A DNA stretch of 64,000 nucleotides from Streptomyces sp. NBC_01267 (GCF_036241575.1 NZ_CP108455.1:1198501-1262500); one strand, 5' to 3'. Counted from the first letter of the stretch, positions 7,864 to 16,702 are shown. Program-made: numbers and translations. The notes: generated from the sequence alone by a model not told the origin.

Positions 7864-10257
7864 ATGGAGAACGTTCCGCCACCGGCCGAGGAGTTGGCGT
7901 TCCTTGACCACGAGCTGGCGCAACTCGACGCACGCAGAGCCCAGTTGCTGGCCCGCAGGGCGTGGCTGATCAGCCTCCTGCACTCGCGGGTCCCCCGGCC
8001 GCAGGCCCCGCCGAGCCCCGCGGTCCCCCGGTCCGCCTGGGCGGCGCCGCGCCCCGAGACCTCGCCGCCGGGCGTGCAGAATCTGCTGCTGGCGCTCGGC
8101 GGGCTGCTGCTCACGATCGCGGCGATCGCGTTCACCGTGGTCAGTTGGGGCCATCTGGGCATCGGAGGCCGGGCCGGCGTCCTGGGCGTGCTGACCTCCC
8201 TGGCCCTGGTGTCCCCGGTCCCGCTGCTGCGCCGCGGTCTCGCCTCGACGGCCGAAGCGCTGGCCGGGCTCGGTCTGGCGCTGACGGTCCTCGACGCGTA
8301 CGCGTGGCACCGGGTCGCCGCCGCGGACACCGGCGGGGCCGCTTTCGCCGCGGGCGCCGCGGCCGTACTGGCCCTCCTCTGGGCCGGGTACGGCTCAGTC
8401 CTCGGCCGCCTCGGGCTGCCGCTGCCCGCCGCGGCGGTCGCCGCCCAGTTGCCGCTGCCGCTGTGGTCGGTCGCGGTCGGCGCAGGTGCGCTGACGACGA
8501 GCTGGGCGCTGCTGCTGACAGCTGTCGTGGGCGGAGCGATCGCCTGGTGGGGCAAGGGCGCCGCGGTGCGCCTCTGCGGCTGCGCCGGCGCCGGACTGAC
8601 GGGCGCCGGGGCCCTGCTGACCGCCGGGCTGCTGTCCTTCGACGCGGACACGGCGGCCGACGCGGCGGCTCCGGGGGCGCTGCTGCTGGCGGCTGCCGTC
8701 CTCACACTGTTCGCCGCCCGGCGGATGTCCTCGCCCCTTCCCGCCGCGGTCGCCGGGCTGGCCGCCGTCGCGGCGGTCGGCGGGGTGGCGCGGACCGTCT
8801 GCCCGGATACCTGGGAGCCGGTCGTCCATCTGCTGTGCGCCGTTGCCCTGTTGGCGGCCGTACGCACCCGGCTCCCGCGACCCGTGGTGCGGGGGCTGAC
8901 CGGCGCTTCGGCCGGGGTGCAGGCCGCGGTGACCGTCTGGGTACTGCCGCCGGTCCTGCTCGCGGTGGTGACACCGCTCTCCTGGGCGGGCAGATCCTGG
9001 ACCGGGGCTCCCCGGTCCGCGGAGCTGTCCGGGGCCTGGCCCTGGCTGACGGCGACGCCGGTGGCCCTGCTGACCGTCGCCGCGGTCCTCGCCCTCGCCC
9101 GCCGCAGGTCGGGACCGGAGCGGACATGGCGCACCGGGGCCGCCTGTTCCGCGCTCGTCCTGGGCTGGGCGGCGCTCCTCGTCCTGCCGGTCGCCTTCGC
9201 GCTGCCCTATACGGCGACCGTCCTGCTGTACACGGCGCTGACCGCGGCGTGCCTCGCGCTCGCGGGCCGTCCGGGACCTGGTGGGCCCGAGGGCGCCGCG
9301 TTCACCGCCTCGGCACTCGCCTGCGCGCTGACGGGGGCACTCACCGTCACCTTCCTGGCACTCGCCGCCCGGCCCGCCACGTTCACCGTGCTCGGCATAC
9401 TTCTCGCCCTCTTCGCCGTCGCTGCGGCGGTGGCCACCGGACGGCTCGTCAGGACCGTCGCTGCTTGTGCGGCCGTGGCGTACGCGACCGGGCTGGCCGG
9501 TGCGGCGGGCGCGGCCCTCGAACTTCCCCTGCACCGGACGTCGTTGCTCGTCCTGGTGGTTCCTGCCGCGGCTGCCCTGCTCGCCGCCCGGCTGCGCCAC
9601 CACCCGCTCGCGCTGCCCGTGGAGATCACCGGGGCCGCCGCGGGCCTCCTGGCGATCGCGCTGTCCCTGGGCGACGCCGGGACCGCCGCGTCGGTCCTGG
9701 CACTGTGCGCCGTGATCGTCGCGGGCACCGCGGTACGCCCGGAGCGCCGCACCGTGGGCCCGGCGGCGCCCGTCCTGTTCGTCCTGGCCACCTGGATCCG
9801 GCTCTCGGCGTCCGGGGTCGCCGTACCGGAGGCGTACACCCTGCCCGTCGCCGTGCCCGCGCTGGCGATCGGCCTGCTGCGCCGTCGCCGCGATCCGCAG
9901 GCTTCGTCCTGGACCGCCTACGGGCCGGGCCTGGTGGCGATGTTCGCGCCCAGCCTCTTCGCCGTCCAGGACGACCCGTACTGGCCGCGTCCGCTCCTGC
10001 TGGGGGTGTCCGCGCTGGCCGTCACCCTGACCGGTGCGCGGCTGAGACTGCAGGCCTTGCTCGTGCTCGGCGGCGCGGTGCTGGCGCTGGACGCCCTGCA
10101 CGAGCTGGCGCCGTACATCGGCCAGGTCCTCGGCGCACTCCCCCGCTGGCTGGCACCGGCCCTGGCGGGGCTTCTGCTGCTGGGGGTGGGCGCGACGTAC
10201 GAACAGCGGCTGCGCGACGCGCGCCGGCTGCGGGACCGGCTGGCGCGCATGCGCTGA
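7864..10257 (+). CDS. Large polytopic membrane protein, unknown function
   Basis: About 797 residues from ATG 7864; GTG 7831 is an in-frame alternative and neither has a strong ribosome-binding site. The N-terminus (residues 1-45) is a charged alpha-helical segment (FLDHELAQLDARRAQLLARR), followed by a Pro-rich linker and then about 20 hydrophobic segments up to residue 780, with a short Arg-rich tail (RLRDARRLRDRLARMR). The Ala/Leu-rich repeated membrane layout resembles actinobacterial DUF2157-like or SCO-family integral membrane proteins. I cannot assign a transport substrate or enzyme motif. It is flanked by identical tRNA-Val(CAC) genes on the opposite strand. Confidence 0.8.
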   Translation: MENVPPPAEELAFLDHELAQLDARRAQLLARRAWLISLLHSRVPRPQAPPSPAVPRSAWAAPRPETSPPGVQNLLLALGGLLLTIAAIAFTVVSWGHLGIGGRAGVLGVLTSLALVSPVPLLRRGLASTAEALAGLGLALTVLDAYAWHRVAAADTGGAAFAAGAAAVLALLWAGYGSVLGRLGLPLPAAAVAAQLPLPLWSVAVGAGALTTSWALLLTAVVGGAIAWWGKGAAVRLCGCAGAGLTGAGALLTAGLLSFDADTAADAAAPGALLLAAAVLTLFAARRMSSPLPAAVAGLAAVAAVGGVARTVCPDTWEPVVHLLCAVALLAAVRTRLPRPVVRGLTGASAGVQAAVTVWVLPPVLLAVVTPLSWAGRSWTGAPRSAELSGAWPWLTATPVALLTVAAVLALARRRSGPERTWRTGAACSALVLGWAALLVLPVAFALPYTATVLLYTALTAACLALAGRPGPGGPEGAAFTASALACALTGALTVTFLALAARPATFTVLGILLALFAVAAAVATGRLVRTVAACAAVAYATGLAGAAGAALELPLHRTSLLVLVVPAAAALLAARLRHHPLALPVEITGAAAGLLAIALSLGDAGTAASVLALCAVIVAGTAVRPERRTVGPAAPVLFVLATWIRLSASGVAVPEAYTLPVAVPALAIGLLRRRRDPQASSWTAYGPGLVAMFAPSLFAVQDDPYWPRPLLLGVSALAVTLTGARLRLQALLVLGGAVLALDALHELAPYIGQVLGALPRWLAPALAGLLLLGVGATYEQRLRDARRLRDRLARMR

Positions 10258-10351
10258 GCGGCGGCCCACGGGCCGGGCTCGCATCATCCGGCGGGTGTTG
10301 AAACGTTCAGAGAAGGCCCGCACCGGACGACGGAGAAGGTCACGGGAAACG

Positions 10352-10388
10352 CCGCTGGCCCGGAGGTGGAAAACCTCCGGGCCAGCGG
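10352..10388 (-). terminator. Terminator of the second tRNA-Val(CAC) gene
   Basis: Perfect 16-bp stem (10352-10367 with 10373-10388) with loop GGAAA, just downstream of the minus-strand tRNA. It can also stop read-through from the convergent membrane protein gene. Confidence 0.85.
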
Positions 10389-10397
10389 TCCGGGTGG

Positions 10398-10469
10398 TGG
10401 GCGATACTGGGTTCGAACCAGTGACCTCTTCGGTGTGAACGAAGCGCTCTCCCACTGAGCTAATCGCCC
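10398..10469 (-). tRNA. tRNA-Val, anticodon CAC (second copy)
   Basis: Identical across all 72 bases to the tRNA at 7629-7700: loop TTCACAC, anticodon CAC, same acceptor and T-arms. The flanking terminators differ in sequence, so the copies are not one recent block duplication. A weak -10 (TAATGT) lies upstream on the minus strand, but no matching -35 is clear. Confidence 0.97.
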
Positions 10470-10870
10470 GGGTGCAGGGAAAACATTACCGCATGGCCAC
10501 ACCCCGTCGGACCACCCGGTCGTCGCCGGTCAGCTCGCCGCACCCGGTCGGTCGCGGCGCCGGCCGCACCCCGTGACAGACCCCCGGAATCTCCCGCCGC
10601 GAGGACGCGGCGAACGGCGAGCCGCGCGACTCCCACCGCTCACCACTCTCCGCAGTCATACGAATCCACCCCGTGGAGCAGTCCGGACCGGTACCGGATC
10701 ACGCGTCGTCACTGCAATGGAGTAACGGGATAAATCCACACTCCGCCATACAGGCGACCTCAAGAGCCACAAAACGGTCAGAGGGGTTTACAACGGCACC
10801 GTAGGTGGCATGTCGATTTCGCCGACGTGCGAATCCCCGAGCGCACACTGAGCGAAAGGCCCTGGCGCTT
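10470..10870 (+). promoter_or_regulatory. Upstream region of ssgB
   Basis: 400 bp without a convincing gene. The AT content rises locally at 10715-10830, as expected for a regulated promoter. A GTTTAC element at 10786-10791 could be the -35 of a stress-type (SigH-like) sigma factor; ssgB in S. coelicolor is reported to depend on SigH. The matching -10 is uncertain. An AAAGG about 11 bases before 10871 may be the ribosome-binding site. Confidence 0.4.
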
Positions 10871-11284
10871 ATGAACACCACGGTCAGCTGCGAGCTGCAC
10901 CTGCGCCTCGTTGTGTCGAGCGAGTCATCACTGCCTGTACCCGCGGGCCTGCGGTATGACACGGCCGATCCTTATGCCGTGCATGCCACCTTCCACACCG
11001 GAGCCGAAGAGACCGTGGAGTGGGTCTTCGCCCGCGATCTCCTCGCAGAGGGTCTGCACAGGCCCACCGGCACCGGCGACGTCCGAGTCTGGCCGTCGCG
11101 CAGCCACGGTCAGGGCGTCGTCTGCATCGCCCTGAGCTCTCCGGAAGGAGAAGCCCTGCTCGAAGCCCCAGCGAGGGCCCTGGAGTCGTTCCTGAAGCGG
11201 ACCGACGCCGCCGTGCCACCCGGCACGGAACACCGCCATTTCGATCTCGACACGGAGCTCTCGCACATCCTGGCCGAAAGCTGA
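10871..11284 (+). CDS. ssgB: Sporulation-specific cell division protein SsgB
   Basis: 137 residues from ATG 10871. The sequence (MNTTVSCELHLRLVVSSESS at the N-terminus, PAGLRYDTADPYAVHATFH, VEWVFARDLL, ending DTELSHILAES) is essentially the canonical Streptomyces SsgB, which I recognise as nearly invariant across the genus. SsgB is a SsgA-like protein that forms foci with SsgA in aerial hyphae and recruits FtsZ to future septum sites, so it acts at the membrane-associated division plane. The gene stands alone, with its own upstream region. Its presence shows that the host is a sporulating streptomycete. Confidence 0.98.
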   Translation: MNTTVSCELHLRLVVSSESSLPVPAGLRYDTADPYAVHATFHTGAEETVEWVFARDLLAEGLHRPTGTGDVRVWPSRSHGQGVVCIALSSPEGEALLEAPARALESFLKRTDAAVPPGTEHRHFDLDTELSHILAES

Positions 11285-11476
11285 GCCAGGCTGCGAGACG
11301 CCCGGTGCTGTCCGACTCGGGGCGACGGCACCGCGCAGACAACCACATACGGCAGGCACCGAGCGCCGCTCCCGCGGAATCCACCGCGGGGCGGCGCTCG
11401 ATGCGCTCCTGACCCGAGCGGCTAGAGTCGGCCAGCATCGGCGGGCGCCGGCCCGCCGCCGGCCAGGGAGTGCATC

Positions 11477-12034
11477 GTGCTGATCCCCCACGACACCCGG
11501 ATCGCCCTCGACGTGGTGGTCGCTCTGGTGAACACCGCACCGGAGGGCGCCGAGACCGACCCGCTCGCGGCCATCGAGGGACTGTACGCATTCGTGCAGC
11601 AGTACGACCTGAGCGGCGTGGGAAGCCTCTGCGAGGAGGACCGGAAGGCCGTGATCGGCGTTCGGCAGCGGTTCGCCGATGTGTTCGCCGCACCCGGCCC
11701 GCACATCGCTGCCGCACTCGTCAACCAGCTCGTCGCCGCCGCCGGCACCACCCCGCAGCTCACCGATCACGACGGCTACGAGTGGCATGTCCACTACTTC
11801 GCGCCCGGCGCGTCCGTCGCCGACCACCTGGCGGCCGACGGCGGTATGGCCCTGGCCTTCATCGTCGTCGCGGGCGAGCAGGAGCGGCTGCGGCGCTGCG
11901 AGGCGCCGGACTGCGGGCACGCCTTCGTCGACCTCTCACGCAATCGCTCGCGCCGCTACTGCGACAGCCGTACCTGCGGCAACCGGCTACATGTCGCCGC
12001 CTACCGCGCGAGGCGCAAGGCCGCCGCGGGCTGA
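11477..12034 (+). CDS. CGNR zinc-finger, ABATE-domain transcriptional regulator
   Basis: 185 residues from GTG 11477 with AGGGAG about nine bases upstream. The N-terminal two-thirds matches the ABATE-type ligand-like domain, beginning ALDVVVALVNTAP. The C-terminal zinc finger is C-x4-C (CEAPDCGHAFVDLSRN), then RRYCDSRTCGNRLHVAAYRAR, which contains the CGNR motif, near residues 137-180. Proteins of this family are thought to be stress- or metabolite-responsive regulators, with DNA binding inferred from the zinc finger. The target is unknown. The gene has no operon partner here. Confidence 0.88.
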   Translation: MLIPHDTRIALDVVVALVNTAPEGAETDPLAAIEGLYAFVQQYDLSGVGSLCEEDRKAVIGVRQRFADVFAAPGPHIAAALVNQLVAAAGTTPQLTDHDGYEWHVHYFAPGASVADHLAADGGMALAFIVVAGEQERLRRCEAPDCGHAFVDLSRNRSRRYCDSRTCGNRLHVAAYRARRKAAAG

Positions 12035-12043
12035 CGTTCGCCC

Positions 12044-12112
12044 TCACAGCAGGAACAGATCGTGCACGGCCGCCATCAGCAGCAGACAGCCGATCACCCC
12101 GAGGAAGATCAT
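12044..12112 (-). CDS. 22-residue hydrophobic small protein (candidate)
   Basis: From ATG 12112 the frame reads MIFLGVIGCLLLMAAVHDLF and ends LL, one clean transmembrane helix with a His-Asp pair near the C-terminus. It ends ten bases from the stop of the CGNR gene, on the opposite strand. No good ribosome-binding site is visible, and no in-frame ATG or GTG lies just upstream. It could be a genuine single-helix membrane peptide or the tail of a decayed gene. Low confidence. Confidence 0.35.
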   Translation of the reverse strand: MIFLGVIGCLLLMAAVHDLFLL

Positions 12113-12357
12113 CAGGGGTGGTTGAGAGAGCGCGAAAAGACAGCCACGCGGCTCAGGGGCAGGGGTGGGGACGGTGACATCGTCCCGGGAGGTATCCAGC
12201 ATCTCGGGCCGATGATCGCGCAACCAAGGTCATTTCGCTGGCCAACACGCATACCCTGCTGGGCAGTTCGCCGGATTCCGTGACATCCCGGCCAATTGTG
12301 TGCCGACCGGATATCAGTACGGCAGGATGCTGGACGCCCGTACGACCCGTTCCGGCG

Positions 12358-12636
12358 CTGAGCACGGTGTACGAACGGCTCGGTGCCGACCAGCGCATGC
12401 TGCTGGAGTACAAGCTGTTCGAGCCCGCCTTCTACTCCACCGACGTCCCCGACCGGGGCACCGCGTACCCCCACTGTTTCAAGTTGGGCGTCAGGGTGCG
12501 CAACGGCGGCTTGGAGCCCGCGGCCCGGGTCAGCTTCATGCTCGACCAGTGCCACACCATCGAGGCCGAGATCCCGGCCGTCATCCGGTCCGTGATGAAC
12601 GTCCAGGAGGCCACGGCCAAGGCGCTCACCGTCGAC
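12358..12636 (+). pseudogene. L-rhamnose isomerase relic, N-truncated and internally deleted
   Basis: Translated in the frame of 12358, residues YERLGADQRMLLEYKLFEPA and FYSTDVPDRGTAYPHCFKLG match RhaI, then at about 12490 the frame jumps directly to VRNGGLEPAARVSFMLDQCH and IRSVMNVQEATAKALTVD, which match RhaI about 65 residues further on. The missing segment holds the DTGHHAPGTN and FNSRFYADDDL active-site region, so no enzyme can be made. About two-thirds of the N-terminus and the last 50-60 residues are also absent. The usual DVPDWGT is DVPDRGT here. No other rhamnose genes lie nearby, so this is a relic of a lost or transposed copy. Confidence 0.8.
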
Positions 12637-12725
12637 ACCGGAACTGGCCACGGCCCGCGGCGTCAGGAGACGGCCGCGCCCGTACGGCCCGGTCCGGGCC
12701 CCCGCCCCGCAGGACGGGCGCCGCG

Positions 12726-13208
12726 TCAGATGCCGTGCTTCTTGAGGATCGCCTCGATGTCGGAGAAGTCCTCCTTGGGGGCCGCCGACCGGGGCTGAGC
12801 CGCGGGCTGCGGGCTCGGCTCCGTCGCGGGCCGCGCCGTGGACCGGGACGGCGCCGCCACCTCGCGCCCCGGCAGCGAGGGCGCCGAAGCCGCCGGGGCG
12901 ACCGCCTCGCGCTGCGCCTCCCTGGCCGCCTTGCGTTCCTTGCGCGTACCGCCGGAGCGCCGCTCGACCGCCCTGGTGGTCGCGAAGAGCAGCCAGGCGA
13001 CCCCGAGCAGGCCGAAGCCCAGCCAGACCGACGGCTTGAACACCATGTCGGAGACCCAGCCGACGACACCTGTGAGGACCAGCCCCACCGGGACCAGGGA
13101 GTACGCGGCGATACGCGTCGCCGACAGGAAACGCTTGCGGTACGCCGTGATCGCAGCGATACCCAGCCCTGCCGCGGACACCGCGGAACAGACGGTCTCG
13201 GCAATCAT
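12726..13208 (-). CDS. Conserved membrane protein with cytoplasmic tail
   Basis: 160 residues from ATG 13208, preceded by GGAGGAGA, a strong ribosome-binding site. Three hydrophobic segments span residues 5-75 (VCSAVSAAGLGIAAITAY; IAAYSLVPVGLVLTGVVGW; SVWLGFGLLGVAWLLFAT). They are followed by a basic stretch (RKERKAAREAQRE), a Pro/Ala-rich linker and a conserved-looking C-terminal motif, EDFSDIEAILKKHGI. Such proteins are widespread in Streptomyces, often mis-annotated as cellulose synthase. The terminal helix may be a protein-interaction tag. Function unknown. It is divergent from the DsbA-like gene. Confidence 0.78.
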   Translation of the reverse strand: MIAETVCSAVSAAGLGIAAITAYRKRFLSATRIAAYSLVPVGLVLTGVVGWVSDMVFKPSVWLGFGLLGVAWLLFATTRAVERRSGGTRKERKAAREAQREAVAPAASAPSLPGREVAAPSRSTARPATEPSPQPAAQPRSAAPKEDFSDIEAILKKHGI

Positions 13209-13366
13209 CCGGTCTCCTCCAGCCGTGCGGGTGCTCTCTCCCCTCCATCCTGCACCGGAGTGCGGTGCAGAAGCCACGCCCGGGGGCGACCTCAGGGACA
13301 TCTCGGGGGCGCATCCTCCTCAGGTCCCGGTTCGGCGGGCCGCCACGGGGCTGGGAGACTGTACGC

Positions 13367-13885
13367 ATGAGCGACTCCTCCCCCGCCCGCCCCGTCGTCC
13401 TGGACGTCTGGTGCGAGCTCCAGTGCCCCGACTGCCGCAGCGCCCTGGAAGACGTACGCGCCCTGCGGGCCCGCTACGGCGACCGGCTGGACGTGCGGCT
13501 GCGCCACTTCCCCCTCGAAAAGCACCAGCACGCCTACGCCGCCGCCCAGGCCGCTGAGGAGGCGTACGAGCAGGGGCAGGGCTGGCCGTACACGGAAGCC
13601 GTGCTCGCCCGCACCGAGGAGCTCGCAGCGCAGGGCGAGCCCCTCCTGCTGGAGATCGCCGGTGAACTGGGCCTGGACGCCGACGAGTTCGACACCGTAC
13701 TGATCGACGGCCGGCACATGCTGACCGTGGACGCCGACCAGGCGGAGGGCAAGGCCATCGGCGTCACGGGCACCCCGACCTATGTCATCGGCGGCGAGCG
13801 CCTGGACGGCGGCAAGAGCCAGCAGGGGCTGCGCGAGCGGATCGAGGAGATCGCGGACCGGCTGCTCGCGGCGGGCGGTGAGTAG
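13367..13885 (+). CDS. DsbA-family thioredoxin-fold protein
   Basis: 172 residues from ATG 13367. The redox motif CPDC is near residue 18 (VWCELQCPDCRSALEDVRAL), and the cis-proline loop is GVTGTPTYVIGGERLDG near residues 130-146. There is no signal peptide, so it is a cytoplasmic DsbA-like (FrnE-type) oxidoreductase rather than an exported thiol oxidase. The C-terminal RERIEEIADRL helix completes the fold. The active-site dipeptide Pro-Asp is unusual; DsbA itself has Pro-His. The substrate is unknown. Confidence 0.85.
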   Translation: MSDSSPARPVVLDVWCELQCPDCRSALEDVRALRARYGDRLDVRLRHFPLEKHQHAYAAAQAAEEAYEQGQGWPYTEAVLARTEELAAQGEPLLLEIAGELGLDADEFDTVLIDGRHMLTVDADQAEGKAIGVTGTPTYVIGGERLDGGKSQQGLRERIEEIADRLLAAGGE

Positions 13886-13910
13886 TTCCGCTCCACACAG
13901 GTGCTGGATG

Positions 13911-14750
13911 CTAGACGAGTTGTTTGAAGTAGTGGCGCCGGACCGTCTCGTAGCCCAGTGACTCGTAGAGCCGGACAGCCGGGGTGTTGCCCGCGAAGAC
14001 GTTGAGTTTGATCAGCGGCATCCCGGCCGCCATCGCCTCGCGCTCGGCGAGCAGCATGAGTGAACGGCCGTGCCCGCGGCCCCGGTACGCCTCTTCGACC
14101 TCGACGTCGAAGATGAAGCTCCCCCGTCGGCCGGGGTCCACTTCCCTCTCCGCGATCCAGATGGACCCGACCACCACTGCCTCGTGGAGCAGCACGTCGA
14201 TGATCGTTCCCGGGGTGGCAAGGCCGTCGGGCAACAGCTTGCGGTGGTCGGCCTCGGACTTGGCGCGGGCCTGCTCCACGGAGACGCCCCGGTCTGTCCA
14301 GGATCGTGCGTAGCCCTCGATGGCCTGGGCCAGCCAGCCCCGGAACTCGTCCTCGCTCATCCGGCGGACCTCGACATCCGAAGGGAGCGCGGGCGGCTGT
14401 TCCGGCAGCTTCTTGATCATGTTGCTGTTGCGTTCGGTGTATCCGAGCGAGGCGGCCATCCGGACAGCCGCGGTGTCGTCGGCCGGCGCCGAGGCCTCTA
14501 CCTGGGTGCAGCCCCAGCCCCGCAGTACCTCCTCGGCGGCGAGCGCGGCCACGGTGGCCCGGCCCCGCCCGCGGTCGGCCTCGTCGATCCGCAGTCCGCC
14601 GATGACGGCGCAGGTGGGGCCGAAGTCCGCGTCCGTACGGAGGTCGACGGCGCCCACCGGGCGACTGTTCACGCATACCTGGTAGGAGCGGGACTTGGCG
14701 CCGTCGGCGCCCTGCTGGAGCGGCCCGGTCGGCCGCAGGGTGGTGGTCAT
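13911..14750 (-). CDS. GNAT acetyltransferase with two GNAT-like domains
   Basis: 279 residues from ATG 14750 (a GTG is one codon upstream). The N-terminal half is GNAT-like (VIGGLRIDEADRGRGRATVA; AVRMAASLGYTERN) and the C-terminal half is a second, better conserved GNAT domain (FIFDVEVEEAYRGRGHGRSL; LNVFAGNTPAVRLYESLGYE). The second domain carries the acetyl-CoA pyrophosphate loop R-G-R-G-H-G. It is likely a small-molecule or protein N-acetyltransferase; the substrate is unknown. No ribosome-binding site stands out. It converges on the DsbA-like gene. Confidence 0.85.
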   Translation of the reverse strand: MTTTLRPTGPLQQGADGAKSRSYQVCVNSRPVGAVDLRTDADFGPTCAVIGGLRIDEADRGRGRATVAALAAEEVLRGWGCTQVEASAPADDTAAVRMAASLGYTERNSNMIKKLPEQPPALPSDVEVRRMSEDEFRGWLAQAIEGYARSWTDRGVSVEQARAKSEADHRKLLPDGLATPGTIIDVLLHEAVVVGSIWIAEREVDPGRRGSFIFDVEVEEAYRGRGHGRSLMLLAEREAMAAGMPLIKLNVFAGNTPAVRLYESLGYETVRRHYFKQLV

Positions 14751-14825
14751 CACGGGGTTTCTACCCGCCTCGGGGTCGCCATGTCACCCGGTTTGACGGC
14801 ATGGACCGGCCGGCGAGCGGGGCCG

Positions 14826-15647
14826 CTACGGATCCAGCTGGTCCGCGGCGCGCTCGTCCCAGATCCGCATGGCCTTCGTGGTCACCGGGCCCGGCACCTC
14901 GGTCAGTTCGCGCCCGTCGATCCGGTGGACGGCCTGCACGTCACGGAGGGTCGAGGTCAGGAAGATCTCCTCGGCCCGCTCCAGCACGTCGAACGGCAGA
15001 TCGCTCTCGTGCGCCCCGGTCCACTCGACCGCCAGGGCCCGGGTGATCCCCGCCAGACAGCCGGAGGCCAGGCGCGGTGTGTGCAGTTCGCCGTCGACGA
15101 CGACGAAGACGTTGGAGCCGGTGCCCTCGCAGAGCGCGCCGACGGTGTTGGCGAACAGCGCCTCGGTCGCGCCGTGTTCGTGCGCGCGGGCGAGCGCGAC
15201 GACGTTCTCCGCGTACGAGGTGGTCTTGAGCCCGGCCAGCGCGCTGCGCTCGTTGCGCGTCCAGGGGACGGTGACGGCGGCGGTGGTGTCGGGGCGGCGT
15301 TTCGTCTCGCCGAGGGCGACGACCAGGGTGGGTCCGGCGTCACCACGGTCGGAGCCGAGCGGGGAGAGACCTCCCGTGTAGGTGATCCGCAGCCTGCCGA
15401 GCGGCATCGGATTGGCCTCCAGTACGGCCGCACAGGCGCGGCGCACCTCGTCGAGGTCCGGGTCGGGCAGTCCCAGGCCGCGCGCGGAGCGGGTCAGCCG
15501 GTCGAGGTGGCGGGTGAGCGCGAAGGTGCCTCCCCCCGTCGCCTTGACCGTCTCGAAGATGCCGTCACCCACGGTCAGGCCGTGGTCGAGCACGGACACC
15601 AGAGCGGTGCCGGAGTCCTGGAGCCCGCCATTGACCCAGATCTTCAT
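14826..15647 (-). CDS. pabC: Aminodeoxychorismate lyase (class IV aminotransferase fold)
   Basis: 273 residues from ATG 15647. It is a fold-type IV PLP enzyme: MKIWVNGGLQDSG start, DHGLTVGDGIFETVKATGGG, R-L-x-R-S helix, the putative PLP lysine in LKTTSYAENV, then ATEALFANTVGALCEGTGSN and the SGCLAGITR phosphate-binding turn. Alone it could be a branched-chain or D-amino acid transaminase, but its start codon overlaps the pabB stop (ATGA), which strongly favours conversion of aminodeoxychorismate to p-aminobenzoate for folate. Translation is probably coupled to pabB. Confidence 0.87.
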   Translation of the reverse strand: MKIWVNGGLQDSGTALVSVLDHGLTVGDGIFETVKATGGGTFALTRHLDRLTRSARGLGLPDPDLDEVRRACAAVLEANPMPLGRLRITYTGGLSPLGSDRGDAGPTLVVALGETKRRPDTTAAVTVPWTRNERSALAGLKTTSYAENVVALARAHEHGATEALFANTVGALCEGTGSNVFVVVDGELHTPRLASGCLAGITRALAVEWTGAHESDLPFDVLERAEEIFLTSTLRDVQAVHRIDGRELTEVPGPVTTKAMRIWDERAADQLDP

Positions 15648-16702
15648 GGAGTGGTCCTTCCGATCGCCTCGTTCGCCCCCGACGCTATCGCGAGCAGCCG
15701 GGAGGCCTTCAGCTCGGTCTCGTCCCACTCCCGCTCGGGGTCCGAGCCCCAGGTGATCCCGGCGCCCGTACCGAAGCGCAGGACCGGCGTGCCGGTACCG
15801 GTGCGGTCGATCCAGAACGTACGGATCCCGACGGCCAGCTCGCCCGTGCCACGGTCGGCGTCGACCCAGCCGATACCCCCGCAGTACGGTCCGCGGCGTG
15901 CGGTCTCCAGCGCCTCGATGATGTCCAGGGCACTCGACTTGGGCGCTCCGGTCACCGATCCGGGCGGGAAGGTGGCCGCGAGGAGTTCCGCCCAGCCGGT
16001 TCCGCCGCCGAGTTCGCCGCGGACCGTGGAGACCAGGTGGACGAGGCCGGGGTGGGGCTCGACGGCGCAGAGCTGCGGCACGGTGACGGAGCCGGTGGCG
16101 CAGACCCGGCCGAGATCGTTGCGCACGAGGTCCACGATCATCACGTTCTCCGCGTGGTCCTTCTCCAGGAGGTCCCCCGCGGTGCGGCCCGTGCCCTTGA
16201 TCGGCCCGGACTCGACGCTCCGGCCGGTGCGCCGCAGATAGAGCTCGGGTGACGCGGTGGCTATCTCCACCCCGTGCGCGGGCAGCCGGATCGTCCCGGC
16301 GTACGGCGCGGGGTTGCCCCGGGCGAGCAGCGAGGTCAGCGCGTCGATGTCCGCGGTGTCCGGGTCGGGCAGCGGCGCGGTCAGTACCCGGCAGAGATTG
16401 GCCTGGTAGACGTCACCGGCGGCGATGTGCTCGCGGATGCGCCGGACCCCTGAGGTGTATGCGTCGTGATCGAGCGAGGACGTCCAGTCACCGGCAGCCG
16501 GCCCGCGCCACCGGCCGGGGACCGCTGCGGGCACCGGCTCCGTACGCACGTCCCCGAAGCGGGCACAGCGCAGGCGCCCCTCGAAGTCGGCGGCCACCGC
16601 CCAGAAGCCTGTGGAGTCCAGCGCTGCGGGGTCGCTGGTGACATCGCGCAGGTCACAGGCGACACGGCCGCCGAAGCGGGCCATCGGGAAGAGGCGGTGC
16701 AC
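15644..16702 (-). CDS. pabB: Aminodeoxychorismate synthase component I
   Basis: About 352 residues from GTG 16702; ATG 16684 is an alternative. It is a chorismate-utilising enzyme with SPELYLRRTGRSVESGPIKG, where the PIKGT lysine is typical of PabB and absent from TrpE, then DLVRNDLGRVC and FPPGSVTGAPK. It aminates chorismate using ammonia from a glutaminase subunit; no pabA lies in this window. The N-terminal lysozyme-like tryptophan-binding domain is short. It forms an operon with pabC through a 4-base ATGA overlap and is divergent from the tRNA cluster. Confidence 0.9.
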   Translation of the reverse strand: MHRLFPMARFGGRVACDLRDVTSDPAALDSTGFWAVAADFEGRLRCARFGDVRTEPVPAAVPGRWRGPAAGDWTSSLDHDAYTSGVRRIREHIAAGDVYQANLCRVLTAPLPDPDTADIDALTSLLARGNPAPYAGTIRLPAHGVEIATASPELYLRRTGRSVESGPIKGTGRTAGDLLEKDHAENVMIVDLVRNDLGRVCATGSVTVPQLCAVEPHPGLVHLVSTVRGELGGGTGWAELLAATFPPGSVTGAPKSSALDIIEALETARRGPYCGGIGWVDADRGTGELAVGIRTFWIDRTGTGTPVLRFGTGAGITWGSDPEREWDETELKASRLLAIASGANEAIGRTTP

